Origin: Trichomonas vaginalis G3
Lineage: Eukaryota; Parabasalia; Trichomonadida; Trichomonadidae
Length of the DNA stretch: 64,000 nt
Direction of reading: 5' to 3'
NCBI RefSeq assembly: GCF_026262505.1
Contig: NC_067203.1
Location: 4,960,001-5,024,000 of the forward strand
Made by a program: the position numbers and the translations under genes. The notes beneath the pieces were generated by a model. That model was given only the letters and a program-made list of their open reading frames with translations, did no database searches and was not told where the DNA came from. Positions within the stretch are counted from its first letter, which is position 1. Every line of letters starts with the position of its first letter. Positions 39,077 to 48,146 of this stretch are shown here, piece by piece.

Positions 39077-40672
39077 TTAAGCAGAGAATTTACTACCTGA
39101 TTTAGAGTTCCAGAATTTCACAACTCCGTCTCTATCTCCTGTAGCCAACAAACCATAAGTCTGACTTGCAGCTACACAATAAACAGGATGATCGTGAGCT
39201 TTTGAAGTTCCTCTAAGTTTGAAATTAGATAAATCGTACTCATAGATGTCACCTGTTGTAGAGCCAATTATTGCATCTCCATCGACCATAGCCATCTGTA
39301 TTTTCTCAGAAGGTAATCCAGCTCTGTGGAAGTTTACTGATCCAACAACAGATGTCTCTTTCAAGTCAATGGATGCAATAGTTTTATCACATGATATAGA
39401 CATGATTTTCGAAGCTCCCTGTCGGCCACAAACCTGTATAACTGGCTGTTTATGCGACTTTATTTCGAATACATGCTGTGATGATCTCAAATCATATCCC
39501 CTGATGTAGCCATCATAATGTCCTGTGATGACTAATGACTCTCCTTGCAAAGGAATGATGGAGTTAGGCGTGGACGACGAAATAATGGTGTTAACGGGTG
39601 CGGATCGCTGTATATCGAATAGTTTGATCGATTGGTTGCGACAACATGTAACAAATTTGTCATCTGTAATGAAAACTGCATCGTTGACGCATTCCCTGTT
39701 ATCGGAATTGCAGATAACAAACCTGAAATCAGGAATCTTGTAAAAACGAACCGATCCGTCGTAACTTGCCGCCATCAAAAATTTATCTGATGGAGAAAAT
39801 TTGATTGACATGATAGTTTTCGAGGAATCGTTAAGGGCAGCGATCTTACTATTGTTATCTGCACGTACTACAATTACAGAGTTGTCTTCTGAACCTGATG
39901 CAAACAAAGGTTGTGTATTTGCAAAGCAAAGAGAGGTAATTGTGCCACTTTGCTTTGTTGGATGGGCTTCCAGTTGAAGGTTCTTGATGAAGTTCTGGTT
40001 AAGAAGGAATTCTTCATGCGAGGAAGTGTCTTCTGGCGAATTTGAAGATTTCACGTTCGGAATATCGACTTTGAACTTAGAAGTATCGACTTCTGGAGCA
40101 TCGGATTTGACGTAGTCTTCGTTTCTGAGGTTCATTTCGATCTCTTTGCTCTTTAAGAGCTCCATTGTAATTTGTTCACGATGATTCATGAGATCTGTGT
40201 ATCTTTTCTGCATACCAGTAAGACCATCCCTTCTGAATGAAACTTCTTTGAGTTTTGTATTCTTCTCTTCTTCAAGCAATTTCGTATTTTCTTTTAATTT
40301 TGTGTTTTTATCTTCGAATTCTTTAACTTCCTTTTCGATTTTGTTTTTCTCGTTTCGTGATTGTGTGAATTCTTCTGCAATCAATTTCATATTTGTTTCT
40401 TCTAAATCGAATTGTTCTCTGATTTCGGAAATCGATTGCTGAACACCATTAATTTCTCTCTTAAGTTGTGCTGATTGTGAGTTACTATTAATTTCGTTTG
40501 TTAATTGTTCAACTTTGTTCTTTAATTCAGGAACTTCATTTTTCAGTTGATGGTTGATATTAAGATTCTCAACAATGGCATTTGACATCTTGACGTAGTC
40601 ATCCCAAAAGCTTTGTGATCGTGATAATTTATCTCTGTCTGCAAGACAAGATAAAATCGAATTTAATTCCAT
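39077..40672 (-). CDS. ATG16-like autophagy protein (coiled coil plus WD40)
   Basis: 531 residues. Residues about 35-200 are a long coiled coil (LKNEVPELKNKVEQLTNEINS, LEETNMKLIAEEFTQSRNEKNKIEKEVKEFEDKN). After a Ser/Pro-rich linker, residues about 238-531 form WD repeats: GTITSLCFANTQPLFASGSEDNSVIVV, TIMSIKFSPSDKFLMAASYDGSVRFYKI, PVYCVAASQTYGLLATGDRDGVVKFW. N-terminal coiled coil plus a C-terminal seven-bladed propeller is the architecture of ATG16L proteins, which partner ATG5-ATG12 and direct ATG8 lipidation. Animal and plant members have similar lengths. The very N terminus (LNSILSCLADRDKLSRSQSFW) could be the ATG5-binding helix, which is an inference. Start at ATG. Confidence 0.75.
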   Translation of the reverse strand: MELNSILSCLADRDKLSRSQSFWDDYVKMSNAIVENLNINHQLKNEVPELKNKVEQLTNEINSNSQSAQLKREINGVQQSISEIREQFDLEETNMKLIAEEFTQSRNEKNKIEKEVKEFEDKNTKLKENTKLLEEEKNTKLKEVSFRRDGLTGMQKRYTDLMNHREQITMELLKSKEIEMNLRNEDYVKSDAPEVDTSKFKVDIPNVKSSNSPEDTSSHEEFLLNQNFIKNLQLEAHPTKQSGTITSLCFANTQPLFASGSEDNSVIVVRADNNSKIAALNDSSKTIMSIKFSPSDKFLMAASYDGSVRFYKIPDFRFVICNSDNRECVNDAVFITDDKFVTCCRNQSIKLFDIQRSAPVNTIISSSTPNSIIPLQGESLVITGHYDGYIRGYDLRSSQHVFEIKSHKQPVIQVCGRQGASKIMSISCDKTIASIDLKETSVVGSVNFHRAGLPSEKIQMAMVDGDAIIGSTTGDIYEYDLSNFKLRGTSKAHDHPVYCVAASQTYGLLATGDRDGVVKFWNSKSGSKFSA

Positions 40673-41322
40673 TTTTAAATTTTGACAGTTTACGTGTTAA
40701 TTTTCAATCAATTCTCTCTTGAAACCAGTTAATCTTATATCTAAAGCAACACAAAGGCAAGATCATGTAACGTAAGTCATCCACTAATATTTTCATAGTT
40801 AAAAAACATTTTTTTTTTACAAATTCATATTGAACAGTTTCAAAAGATAAAAATCACAGCAAAATAGTTAGGACTTAACTATATGCTATTATTGTGAGAG
40901 TTTAAATAGTTTATATACAAATAATTCACTAAAATCAATTGTGATTATTCAGGACAACATATTACCTCAGCTCTAGATTCATATAAATACATGATTTATG
41001 ACGATTTTATGTAAAATATTTTTTATAATTGCTGGAATAGAAATTGTATTTATCTTATTTCATATTTTTCAACTGTGATGATTGATATAAAATATTTAAT
41101 GAAACAAGATAGACTTTTTATTAGAAATAGATAAATATTTATACAAAAAAATTCGAAAATAGTGAAATAAATAAATCAATTGTAGTTAGCTGTTTTGGTA
41201 TTGTCAATATATCAAACTAAAAATGAAATTTTCGGAGTATTCAGAAAGATGAAATATAAATCTTTGAAAATTCTGGAAAATTAAGGTATCATTATGTAGT
41301 ATGAGATAGGTGTTAAGTTATA
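40673..41322. other. intergenic, no feature seen
   Basis: AT-rich spacer upstream of the ATG16-like gene and downstream of the next minus-strand gene. No frame, repeat or RNA gene was recognised. Confidence 0.55.
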
Positions 41323-41700
41323 TTACTGGTTTGATGAACCATTGAAAATGTTAAAAGGTTTTATAAAGTATTGGCCATCAAATAACGCTCCAGGGAATAG
41401 TGGTAATGTTGGTTTGCAAAGGCATAGTAAATATAATTCATTTTGCTTGAAAGCTCGAAGTACATATTGTCCATCACCAAGAACGAGGCCATCCATATCT
41501 TTTTCAAGCATAGATGGAGCCATTTGAAGCAAAGCTTTACTACCAGATAAGTGTTTTATTGGTGTTATGCTGACGAGTTGAAGTGATTTATCTGAAGGAA
41601 TAAAACCAAGTAAATCAAAATCGCAGGTACTCCCTGGTATGTAATATAGTCCATTAGCACCAGCAAATTTGATATAATGGCTTTCTTTGTTTTGATCCAT
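41323..41700 (-). CDS. small hypothetical protein (125 residues)
   Basis: A compact protein with balanced composition: HYIKFAGANGLYYIPGSTCDFDLLGFIPSDKSLQLVSITPIKHL, then LVLGDGQYVLRAFKQNELYLLCLCKPTLPLFPGALFDGQYFI. Alternating hydrophobic residues with Gly/Asp turns suggest a small all-beta fold. Two GDGQY/FDGQY blocks may be an internal repeat. No signal, membrane segment or known catalytic motif; no family recognised. An AAAAGTGACA block stands 10 bases upstream of its ATG on the coding strand, as before the BUD31 and Rab genes, which supports a real gene. Confidence 0.65.
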   Translation of the reverse strand: MDQNKESHYIKFAGANGLYYIPGSTCDFDLLGFIPSDKSLQLVSITPIKHLSGSKALLQMAPSMLEKDMDGLVLGDGQYVLRAFKQNELYLLCLCKPTLPLFPGALFDGQYFIKPFNIFNGSSNQ

Positions 41701-41710
41701 TTGTTTAATT

Positions 41711-41720
41711 TGTCACTTTT
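41711..41720 (-). promoter_or_regulatory. AAAAGTGACA block upstream of the 125-residue gene
   Basis: On the coding strand it lies 10 bases before the start codon. It matches the blocks at 18399 and 31642; a promoter role is inferred. Confidence 0.4.
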
Positions 41721-42010
41721 ATTTCATTTGCTTCTCTGAAAAGAAGACTAAAAATAATCATTCACAAGTATACAACAATAAATTTGGCCAAAGCAAATGA
41801 ATTACATTCATGTTAAGAGGTTAAAGTTTTAAGGAAATGGTATATAGTTCTTTTAACATTTGATCTCACGTAGCCCAAATATCCGACGGTTGTTTATGAG
41901 TAAGCACTTTTGTTACGTACTCATTAAAAAACTTTGTTATAAATTACGAAATTTTCTCGCTTTGGCTAAAAAGTGACAATCTGGACTGAAGCCACCCTTA
42001 AAATTTTTAC

Positions 42011-43160
42011 ATGTCCAATCAAGACATTCATCCCGACAAATACAATGAACTGTGAAGTGTCAACAAAAACTACATTGATTCATATGCTGCATTGTATCAG
42101 CTAAAAACGGAAAATGAAGAAGATTTAAGCTCAATTTACAAAATGATCAAAACAGAACTGATTGATTCAAAGAAATGTCCCCCAGCATATCTTGTAAAAG
42201 ATATTTTGGACTTCATTCCTTATAATAACCGCTATACAAAGTCATACTTGAAACTTGCAAAATTCTTTATTTATAATTTTCATGTAACGACTGTACCCGA
42301 TATTCCGAGGCTTTTTGTGTACCTATTTGATGAAGAGTACGGAATTAAATTGAGCAAAACAGAAGAGACAGAACAATTACTCAAACCCTTTTTAGAAAAT
42401 CCAATCTTCAGAGCAATTATGAATAACAACTATGCGAATACTTCCTTTCACTTGGTGCAAACATCAATGAAAAAGATAATTATGGAGAACCTGCACTTCA
42501 TAATGCAGCATTTAATAATAATAAAGAAATCGCCGAACTTCTTATTTCATATGGTGCAAACATCAATGAAAAAGATAATTATGGAGAACCTGCACTTCAT
42601 AATGCAGCATTTAATAATAATAAAGAAATCGCCGAACTTCTTATTTCACATGGTGCAAACATCAACGAAAAAGGTAAAAATAAAGAAACCACTCTTCATA
42701 GAGCAGCAGAATATAATAGTAAAGAAACAGCCGAACTTCTTATTTCGCATGGTGCAAATATCAACGAAAAGGATAATAATGGAATCACTGCTCTTCATAA
42801 TGCAAGTCGTTGTGAAAATACAGAAATTGCCGAACTTCTTATTTCACACGGGGCAAATATCAATGAAAAAGATGATAAAGGAAATACTGCTCTGCATTAC
42901 ATAGCATTTTCTAATAATAAAGAAATCGCCGAACTTCTTATTTCGCATGGTGCAAATGTCAATGAACAAGGTAAAAATGGAGAAACAGCTCTTTATAATG
43001 CAACACAATATAATCGTAAAGAAACAGCTGAACTTCTTATTTCACATGGGGCAAATGTCAATGAAAAAGATAAAAATGGAGAAACCGCTCTTCATAAAGC
43101 AGCAGAATATAATAGTAAAGAAACAGCCGAACTTCTTATCTTACATGGTGCAAATATTAA
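42011..43160 (+). pseudogene. mosaic ankyrin pseudogene cut by a TTAA element
   Basis: It begins at the family ATG (42011-42013) with the shared TGA at codon 15. Codons 29 on, to about 42430, are identical in protein to the N-terminal part of the 34392-36386 copy (TTVPDIPRLFVYLFDEEYGIKL, PIFRAIMNN). At about 42430 the sequence jumps, out of frame, to the end of the DUF3447 region and into ankyrin repeats most like those of the 7471-9576 gene (NNKEIAELLISHGA, EYNSKETAELL, TALHYIAFSNN). Roughly 480 bases of the usual middle are missing at the join. The repeats stay open in the other frame until the TTAA element at 43161 ends the copy. Not expected to give a functional protein. Confidence 0.85.
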
Positions 43161-44200
43161 GGGTGCACACGAGAGGATCATGTAAACTTCAGAATTTAGA
43201 ACCTTATTTTTAGGCATTATCTTGGCTACCTATTTAGGCTCGAAAAGCAAAAAATATCAAAAAATACAACTTGACTCCATTATGACCCTTTCATGAATGT
43301 AGTTTTTATCCGCTAGTATTTTCCCTTTGAATCTCTTTACAATTCGAAATCAAATTCAAATCTCAGTAGAAGAAAGTAAGAATCGACTTACTACGGTTGT
43401 GATACGAATAAATACATATATTTAATTATTTTTATTTACATAATAATTGCTTGAAGCTCATATTCCATCAAATTTTTAAATAAAAACATTAAAATGTTGA
43501 AAATGTTCATATATTTTAATAGGGTTTTGGCACTTTATTGAGGAATTACTACATACATAGTCGAACTGAACTTGATATTTTGAAATTTAAATTATTTATC
43601 AAAATTAAAATTTAACTTGAAATTTATAATTATTTAGTCATATTTTGCATAATTCTAAGTAGATTTTGTAAAAAATCAAGAAAGAAAAATTTTAACGTGC
43701 TTTATTTTTTCTTTTTTATAATAATACATATTATTATATAATTAACATATTCATAATGTTTCACCCTTTCAAAAATATAATCCTCCTCCTCTCAAATAAA
43801 CGTACATACGGGTGGCTTCTTTTTTCAAAAAATTAAAATTTGAAATTTTGGGCTCAAATATTAGAGATTTTTTCAACTTTCAACGATATATGTTGTCTAT
43901 ATCAGACCTCCTTTCTTTTTGATACTTAACATTGTTCCTAAATCTTAGCCGTTAAGGCTGTTCTGAAAATATTTTTTTTCGAAAAAATTCGAAAAAAATT
44001 CTTAAAATTCAAAAATCCCTTAATTCCTGAGGATTTTGGAAAAAAGTTTTTACATGAACATGTGTATATTATATGAAGTATATTGATAAGGTAAAAATCA
44101 AATTTTATTGCATATTCATCGAGAAAATAAACTAACAAATCCCTCAAAATTGAGAAGGTAATCCTCCTCCTCTCAAATAAACGTACATACGGGTGCACCC
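43161..44200. mobile_element. TTAA-flanked non-autonomous DNA element, 1040 bp, copy 2
   Basis: The same 1040-bp element as at 11434-12473, with TTAA on both sides (43157-43160 and 44201-44204). The internal second copy of the right end is present here too (about 43780-43816). It sits exactly between two ankyrin sequences that do not belong to one gene. No transposase is encoded. Confidence 0.88.
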
Positions 44201-44377
44201 TTAAAAGGTTCATATATTGAGATTCCATTTGGAAATTTATCACCTCTTGAAGCTTGCTGCTATTTTGGATCTGTTAACATTTTCTTCTTCCTCATTTCAA
44301 CCTCCAAATATAAAATCGATCGAAGGTGTCTTCGGTATTCTGTTATTGGAGGAAAAACGGACATTATTAATGAATGC

Positions 44378-46057
44378 ATGAAAAACAATCAAATTGATGA
44401 AGATTGCTTCAATGATATTCTTTCGTCACACAACAATAAACTCCTTGAATACATTCTAGAAAATGGTTTGTTTAATCTTGATATTGAACCTGATTCAAAT
44501 TACAATGAATGTTCCGTAACTGGTCATAGTGATGATGAAGTTAAACGTAATTTTGATTTTTACAAAATCATCGAATCACAAAATTTAAAGGCAGCATTTC
44601 TTCTGTACAAGAAAGACGACATATCAATTTTTCCATGGTGTGCTGCATTTCCTCAGTTATTAGACATCATTAAGAATGAATATATGAATCATCCTTCAAT
44701 GGTTTTAAACGCAAGCGATGGCTATCGAAGGAGAATTCTTCATTATGCAGCAGATTATGCATGTTTAGAAACATTAAAGTTTCTTATTTCACAATGTGTA
44801 TATATCGATATTGCGGATGCAGGAAATACGACAGCTCTTCATTACGCACTAAAAAAAGATCGCAAAGAAATAGTTGAATATCTTATATCTCAATATGCAG
44901 ATACAAGTGCAAAAGATGAATATGGAAGGACAGCTTTACATATAGCGGCCGAAAAAAACAGAAAAGAAATAGCAGAACTTCTTATTTCACACCGAGTAGA
45001 TATAAATGCTAAAGATAAACGCGGAAGAACTCCACTACATTCAGCAATAAATTATTGCAGTTTTAAAATGGCAGAATTTCTTATCATAAACGGTGCATAT
45101 ATCAATGCAAAAGATAAAGACGGTAAAACGGCTCTTCATTATGCGTTAGGCAAAGATAATTGCAAAGAAATCACTGAGTTTTTGGTTTTACATGGCGCTG
45201 ATATCAACATTAGAGATAAAGATGGACAAACCACTCTTTATCATGCAGCAAAAAATAAGAATGCCATAGAAATGTTGGAATTTCTTATTTCACATGGTGC
45301 TGATATCAACATTAAAGATTACTGCGAAAGAACAATTTTAAATCATGCAACAGACAATAAAGAAGTAATGGAATTACTCATTTCACATGGTCTTGATATC
45401 AATGCAAGAGATAAATTTGGAAAAACTGAACTTCATTACGCAGTATACTATAATGACAAAGAATTGATAGAATTTCTAATTTCGCATAATGCAGATGTCA
45501 ACATTAAAGATAACGATGGAATGGCAGTTATTCATTATGCAAAAACGAAAGAATTAATAGAATATCTTATTTTACATGGTGCGAATATCGAGGCTGTTGA
45601 GAATAATGGGAAGACTGCTCTTCACTATGCTGCAGAAAATGGGTTAATTGAATTATTAGAATATCTTCTTTCACATGAAGCGGATATAAATGGTAAAGAT
45701 AAATCAGGAAGAACAGCTCTTCATTATGCAGCAACTAATTATAATTGTGAAGCAGCAAAATATCTTATCTTACATGGTGCAGCTATCAATGTAAAGGACG
45801 TTAATGGGAAACCCCCACTTCATTTTGCAGCAGAGAAATATACAAGTGGTATAGTAGAACTCCTGATTTCACATGGTGCAGAAATAAATGCAAAGGACAA
45901 AGATGGAGAAACTGCTCTTCATTTAGCAGCAATACATATGAATACTGCAACAGTAGAATTTCTTCTTACACATGGAGGTGATATTAACGGAAAAGACAAA
46001 AGTAAAAAAAAACAGCTCTTCATTTGGCGGCAGAGAAAGATTGTTCAGAAACTGTAA
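44378..46057 (+). CDS. ankyrin-repeat protein, 5'-truncated, frameshifted near the end
   Basis: 559 codons. The frame is in fact open back to the TTAA at 44201, where it reads as the middle of a DUF3447-like region (LSPLEACCYFGSVNIFFFLIS, YSVIGGKTDIINECMKNNQ), so the 5' part of the gene was lost at the element junction. The ATG at 44378 is simply the first left. About thirteen divergent ankyrin repeats follow (TALHYALKKDRKEIVEYLISQ, ANIEAVENNGKTALHYAAEN). The repeats vary far more than in the 7471 gene, so this is an older or different subfamily. At the end a run of nine A (46007-46021 area) shifts the frame to a quick stop, while repeats continue in the next frame to 46338. The shift could be a sequencing error in the homopolymer. 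Confidence 0.75.
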   Translation: MKNNQIDEDCFNDILSSHNNKLLEYILENGLFNLDIEPDSNYNECSVTGHSDDEVKRNFDFYKIIESQNLKAAFLLYKKDDISIFPWCAAFPQLLDIIKNEYMNHPSMVLNASDGYRRRILHYAADYACLETLKFLISQCVYIDIADAGNTTALHYALKKDRKEIVEYLISQYADTSAKDEYGRTALHIAAEKNRKEIAELLISHRVDINAKDKRGRTPLHSAINYCSFKMAEFLIINGAYINAKDKDGKTALHYALGKDNCKEITEFLVLHGADINIRDKDGQTTLYHAAKNKNAIEMLEFLISHGADINIKDYCERTILNHATDNKEVMELLISHGLDINARDKFGKTELHYAVYYNDKELIEFLISHNADVNIKDNDGMAVIHYAKTKELIEYLILHGANIEAVENNGKTALHYAAENGLIELLEYLLSHEADINGKDKSGRTALHYAATNYNCEAAKYLILHGAAINVKDVNGKPPLHFAAEKYTSGIVELLISHGAEINAKDKDGETALHLAAIHMNTATVEFLLTHGGDINGKDKSKKKQLFIWRQRKIVQKL

Positions 46058-46338
46058 AGCTTCTTATTTCATTCCATGCAGTTATCAATGCAAAAGATGA
46101 ATCCGGAAAAACTGCTATTCACTTAGCAGCAGAAAATAATTGTAAAGAAACAGCAAACCTTCTTATTTTGCACCATGTAGATATCAATGCAAAAGATAAA
46201 TTCGGAAAAACTGCTCTTCATTATGCAGTCCAAAACAATAGAAAAAAGATGATAAAATTCCTTATTTCTAATGGTGCAGATACTAATGCTAAAGATAATA
46301 ATGGAAAAATCGCATACCATGATTATGAAAGTTCATAA
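46024..46338 (+). pseudogene. continuation of the ankyrin repeats in a second frame
   Basis: The reading SETVKLLISFHAVINAKDESGKTAIHLAAENN, ANLLILHHVDINAKDKFGKTALHYAVQNN, IKFLISNGADTNAKDNNGKIAYHD adds three repeats and a plausible C terminus. It belongs to the gene at 44378 but lies one frame off after the A-run. It has no ATG of its own (the frame opens at a TTG) and would not be translated alone. Confidence 0.7.
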
Positions 46339-46819
46339 AGTGATAAACTCAGATATTCATGGCCATTTTAAGGATGCAATCTATGTCTTTGTGCATCAAA
46401 TAAATGATTATTTTTCCTTATATATGTTCTTTTCAGCACATTTATTCATCTCTTCCTTTCATAATTATAAGCAAATGCGTCTTTTGCATATCTATTTGCA
46501 GTATATAGCCATTCAATTTATGAAATTCTGTTGAATTCTAGTGTTAACAATTTGACACCGACGCGAATCATGAACAAAAACAAATCTTGCTGTGATTTTG
46601 AGCCAAATAAAAATTTAGGTGTGTACAGAAGCATATGTATTTTCGTCAGTCATGCAACACTATAAATCCAAGTTTATCCTATTAAAAATTATTAACATGA
46701 TAATAGCTAAGTCCTTCTATATTACTTTTTCCTTATATAAAATAAAGGTTTCCAGCGAAAGTAAAATTAAATATTCAAAATATGTTTCACACTTTTTCTG
46801 AGAAGCTGCAAGCTGATAA

Positions 46820-46905
46820 AAAGTGTGAATATATATTTTAATAGGTTCTGATACTTTTTTGGGCTTATTTTATAAGCCCGTAAAAAGTTTCAAACCTATT
46901 TTGAT
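46820..46905 (+). repeat. small hairpin repeat, copy 2
   Basis: Arms AATAGGTT (46840-46847) and AACCTATT (46893-46900) pair. Further inside, ACTTTTT faces AAAAAGT, and GGGCTTAT faces ATAAGCCC around a TTT loop. The left flank AAAAAGTGTGAATATATAT matches copy 1 at 26050-26122. The rest of 46339-47068 holds no gene. Confidence 0.7.
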
Positions 46906-47068
46906 ATTTTTTCCCCTGCAATCAATTATTTATGGCTTCAAACATCTTATGTCAACCAAAGAACATACGGAAATGTACATTATTATGCCTTTTAATAAGT
47001 AAAAGGAACAAGCGATTGAGCTAAATTTGGTATACTCCCAGAATATTCAGGTAAGACCCTATTTTACA

Positions 47069-47428
47069 ATGAACGTTGCTACAGAAGAACTCGCTTTTGA
47101 TAGCGAATATGTAAAATCAGTTGCTAAGGATGTATATTTTTATTTCTAACATCAGAGTATAGAAACAATGCTGAGAAATCAGGAATTTAAACCACAGATG
47201 ATTAATCAATGGTGCTCTTCTATCGTTGAAGACTGCACAAAAAGACTTTGCGCACAAAACAAACCATTTAAATACGTATCTACATGCGTCATCATGCAAA
47301 AAACAGGTGCTGGATTACACTTAGCTGCATCAACATTTTGGGATCAAACTACAGATTCATCTGTTACGGTTCGTTGGGAAAACACAACAATGTATGCGAT
47401 TATATGCGTATATGGCGTTATGATTTAA
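47069..47428 (+). CDS. Tctex-type dynein light chain, two exons
   Basis: Exon 1 is 47069-47131 (21 codons from ATG) and exon 2 is 47156-47428, together 111 residues, the usual length of DYNLT1/Tctex-1. Exon 1 gives AFDSEYVKSVAKD, aligning with FVVDEVSNIVKEA of animal Tctex-1. Exon 2 continues SIETMLRN, INQWCSSIVEDCTKRL, KPFKYVSTCVIMQKTGAGLHLAASTFWDQTTDSSVTVRWENTTMYAIICVYG, a very strong family match. Without splicing exon 1 hits a stop, so the intron is needed. The protein is a light chain of cytoplasmic or axonemal dynein, binding the intermediate chain as a dimer; in a flagellate either motor is possible. The family relation is firm; which dynein it serves is not known. Confidence 0.93.
47132..47155 (+). 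other. 24-nt spliceosomal intron
   Basis: It starts GTATAT and ends CTAACATCAG, with a CTAAC branch-point motif five bases before the end, resembling the fused branch/acceptor motif of trichomonad introns. Removing it joins GAT to AGT in frame and restores a full Tctex protein. Phase 0. Confidence 0.85.
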
Positions 47429-47604
47429 GTTATTTATTTTTTTATAAATATTAAATGTACATTTATGATAAATCATCCAAGTTTTCAGATATTATATATA
47501 TCAATTACTAGGTGAAAATGTTACTTGATATATAATAATCTTTATATATTTTTTATATTATTTTAATACTTTTTCATATCAGCATATTTTTTATCACACA
47601 TAAT

Positions 47605-47709
47605 TTATGAAAAAGATAAAGATGGAAAAACAGCTCTTCGCATTGCAAAAGAAAATTACCGCCATGACCTTTTCTATTTTCTTAATTCACATGGTGCTAC
47701 CCTTTAACT
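47605..47709 (+). pseudogene. last-repeat relic of an ankyrin gene
   Basis: The plus strand reads EKDKDGKTALRIAKENYRH, then FLNSHGATL and a stop. This equals the final repeat and stop of the family (compare the end of the 34392 gene: KTALHIAKEN, LLVLHGATI). Nothing ankyrin-like precedes it. It is the stranded 3' tip of a lost copy. Confidence 0.75.
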
Positions 47710-47792
47710 TTTGTTACGCCACCCTTTTTCATATATGGTTACACTATCATTTACACTTAAATAGGCATATAATCATATTTCATTTTTATATA

Positions 47793-47942
47793 ATTTTAAA
47801 CTAATATAAGGAATAATTATTTGTAGTATGAATTCTAATCTCCATGAATGGGGGTCAATGTGGAATCACTTCAATCCTAATCGTTAACTAATGTTAACTA
47901 CTAAAATGCTCATATAACATTAATTTGATCAAGAAAATTACA
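47793..47942 (-). repeat. dispersed repeat R, copy 3
   Basis: Reverse complement of copy 1 at 6155-6346 from AATTTTCTTGATCA through the GTTAACGATTAGGAT block to CCTTATATTAGTTTAAAATT. It follows the ankyrin tail relic by about 80 bases. The remaining DNA to 48030 shows nothing else. Confidence 0.7.
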
Positions 47943-48048
47943 ATTTTTCGCGTGACTTTTCCCCTCAATTTTTGAAAAATTCAGCACCAAATATTTGATT
48001 CTTTTGATCTTCAAAATTATTGGAATCGAATTTAAAAAAAAGGTAGTG

Positions 48049-48146
48049 GGGCTTCCAGGCGCGTTGCGCCCTCTAGCCCTGAAGATGTTTAGTATAAATG
48101 AAGTTTATATTCGGAGGGCTTCCAGGCGCGTTGCGCCCTCTAGCCC
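48049..48146. repeat. pair of 31-bp GC-rich direct repeats at the left of the Polinton
   Basis: Two identical 31-base copies (48049-48079 and 48116-48146), each centred on GGCGCGTTGCGCC, itself nearly palindromic, and bounded by GGGCTTCCA and CTCTAGCCC. They stand out in otherwise AT-rich DNA. They may be part of the element's terminal region; no function is known to me. Confidence 0.7.

Noticed and set aside
42092-42904. A 270-codon ankyrin gene
   Set aside because: The second half reads the repeats in the wrong frame (MVQTSMKK type); it is a fused pseudogene, described as such.
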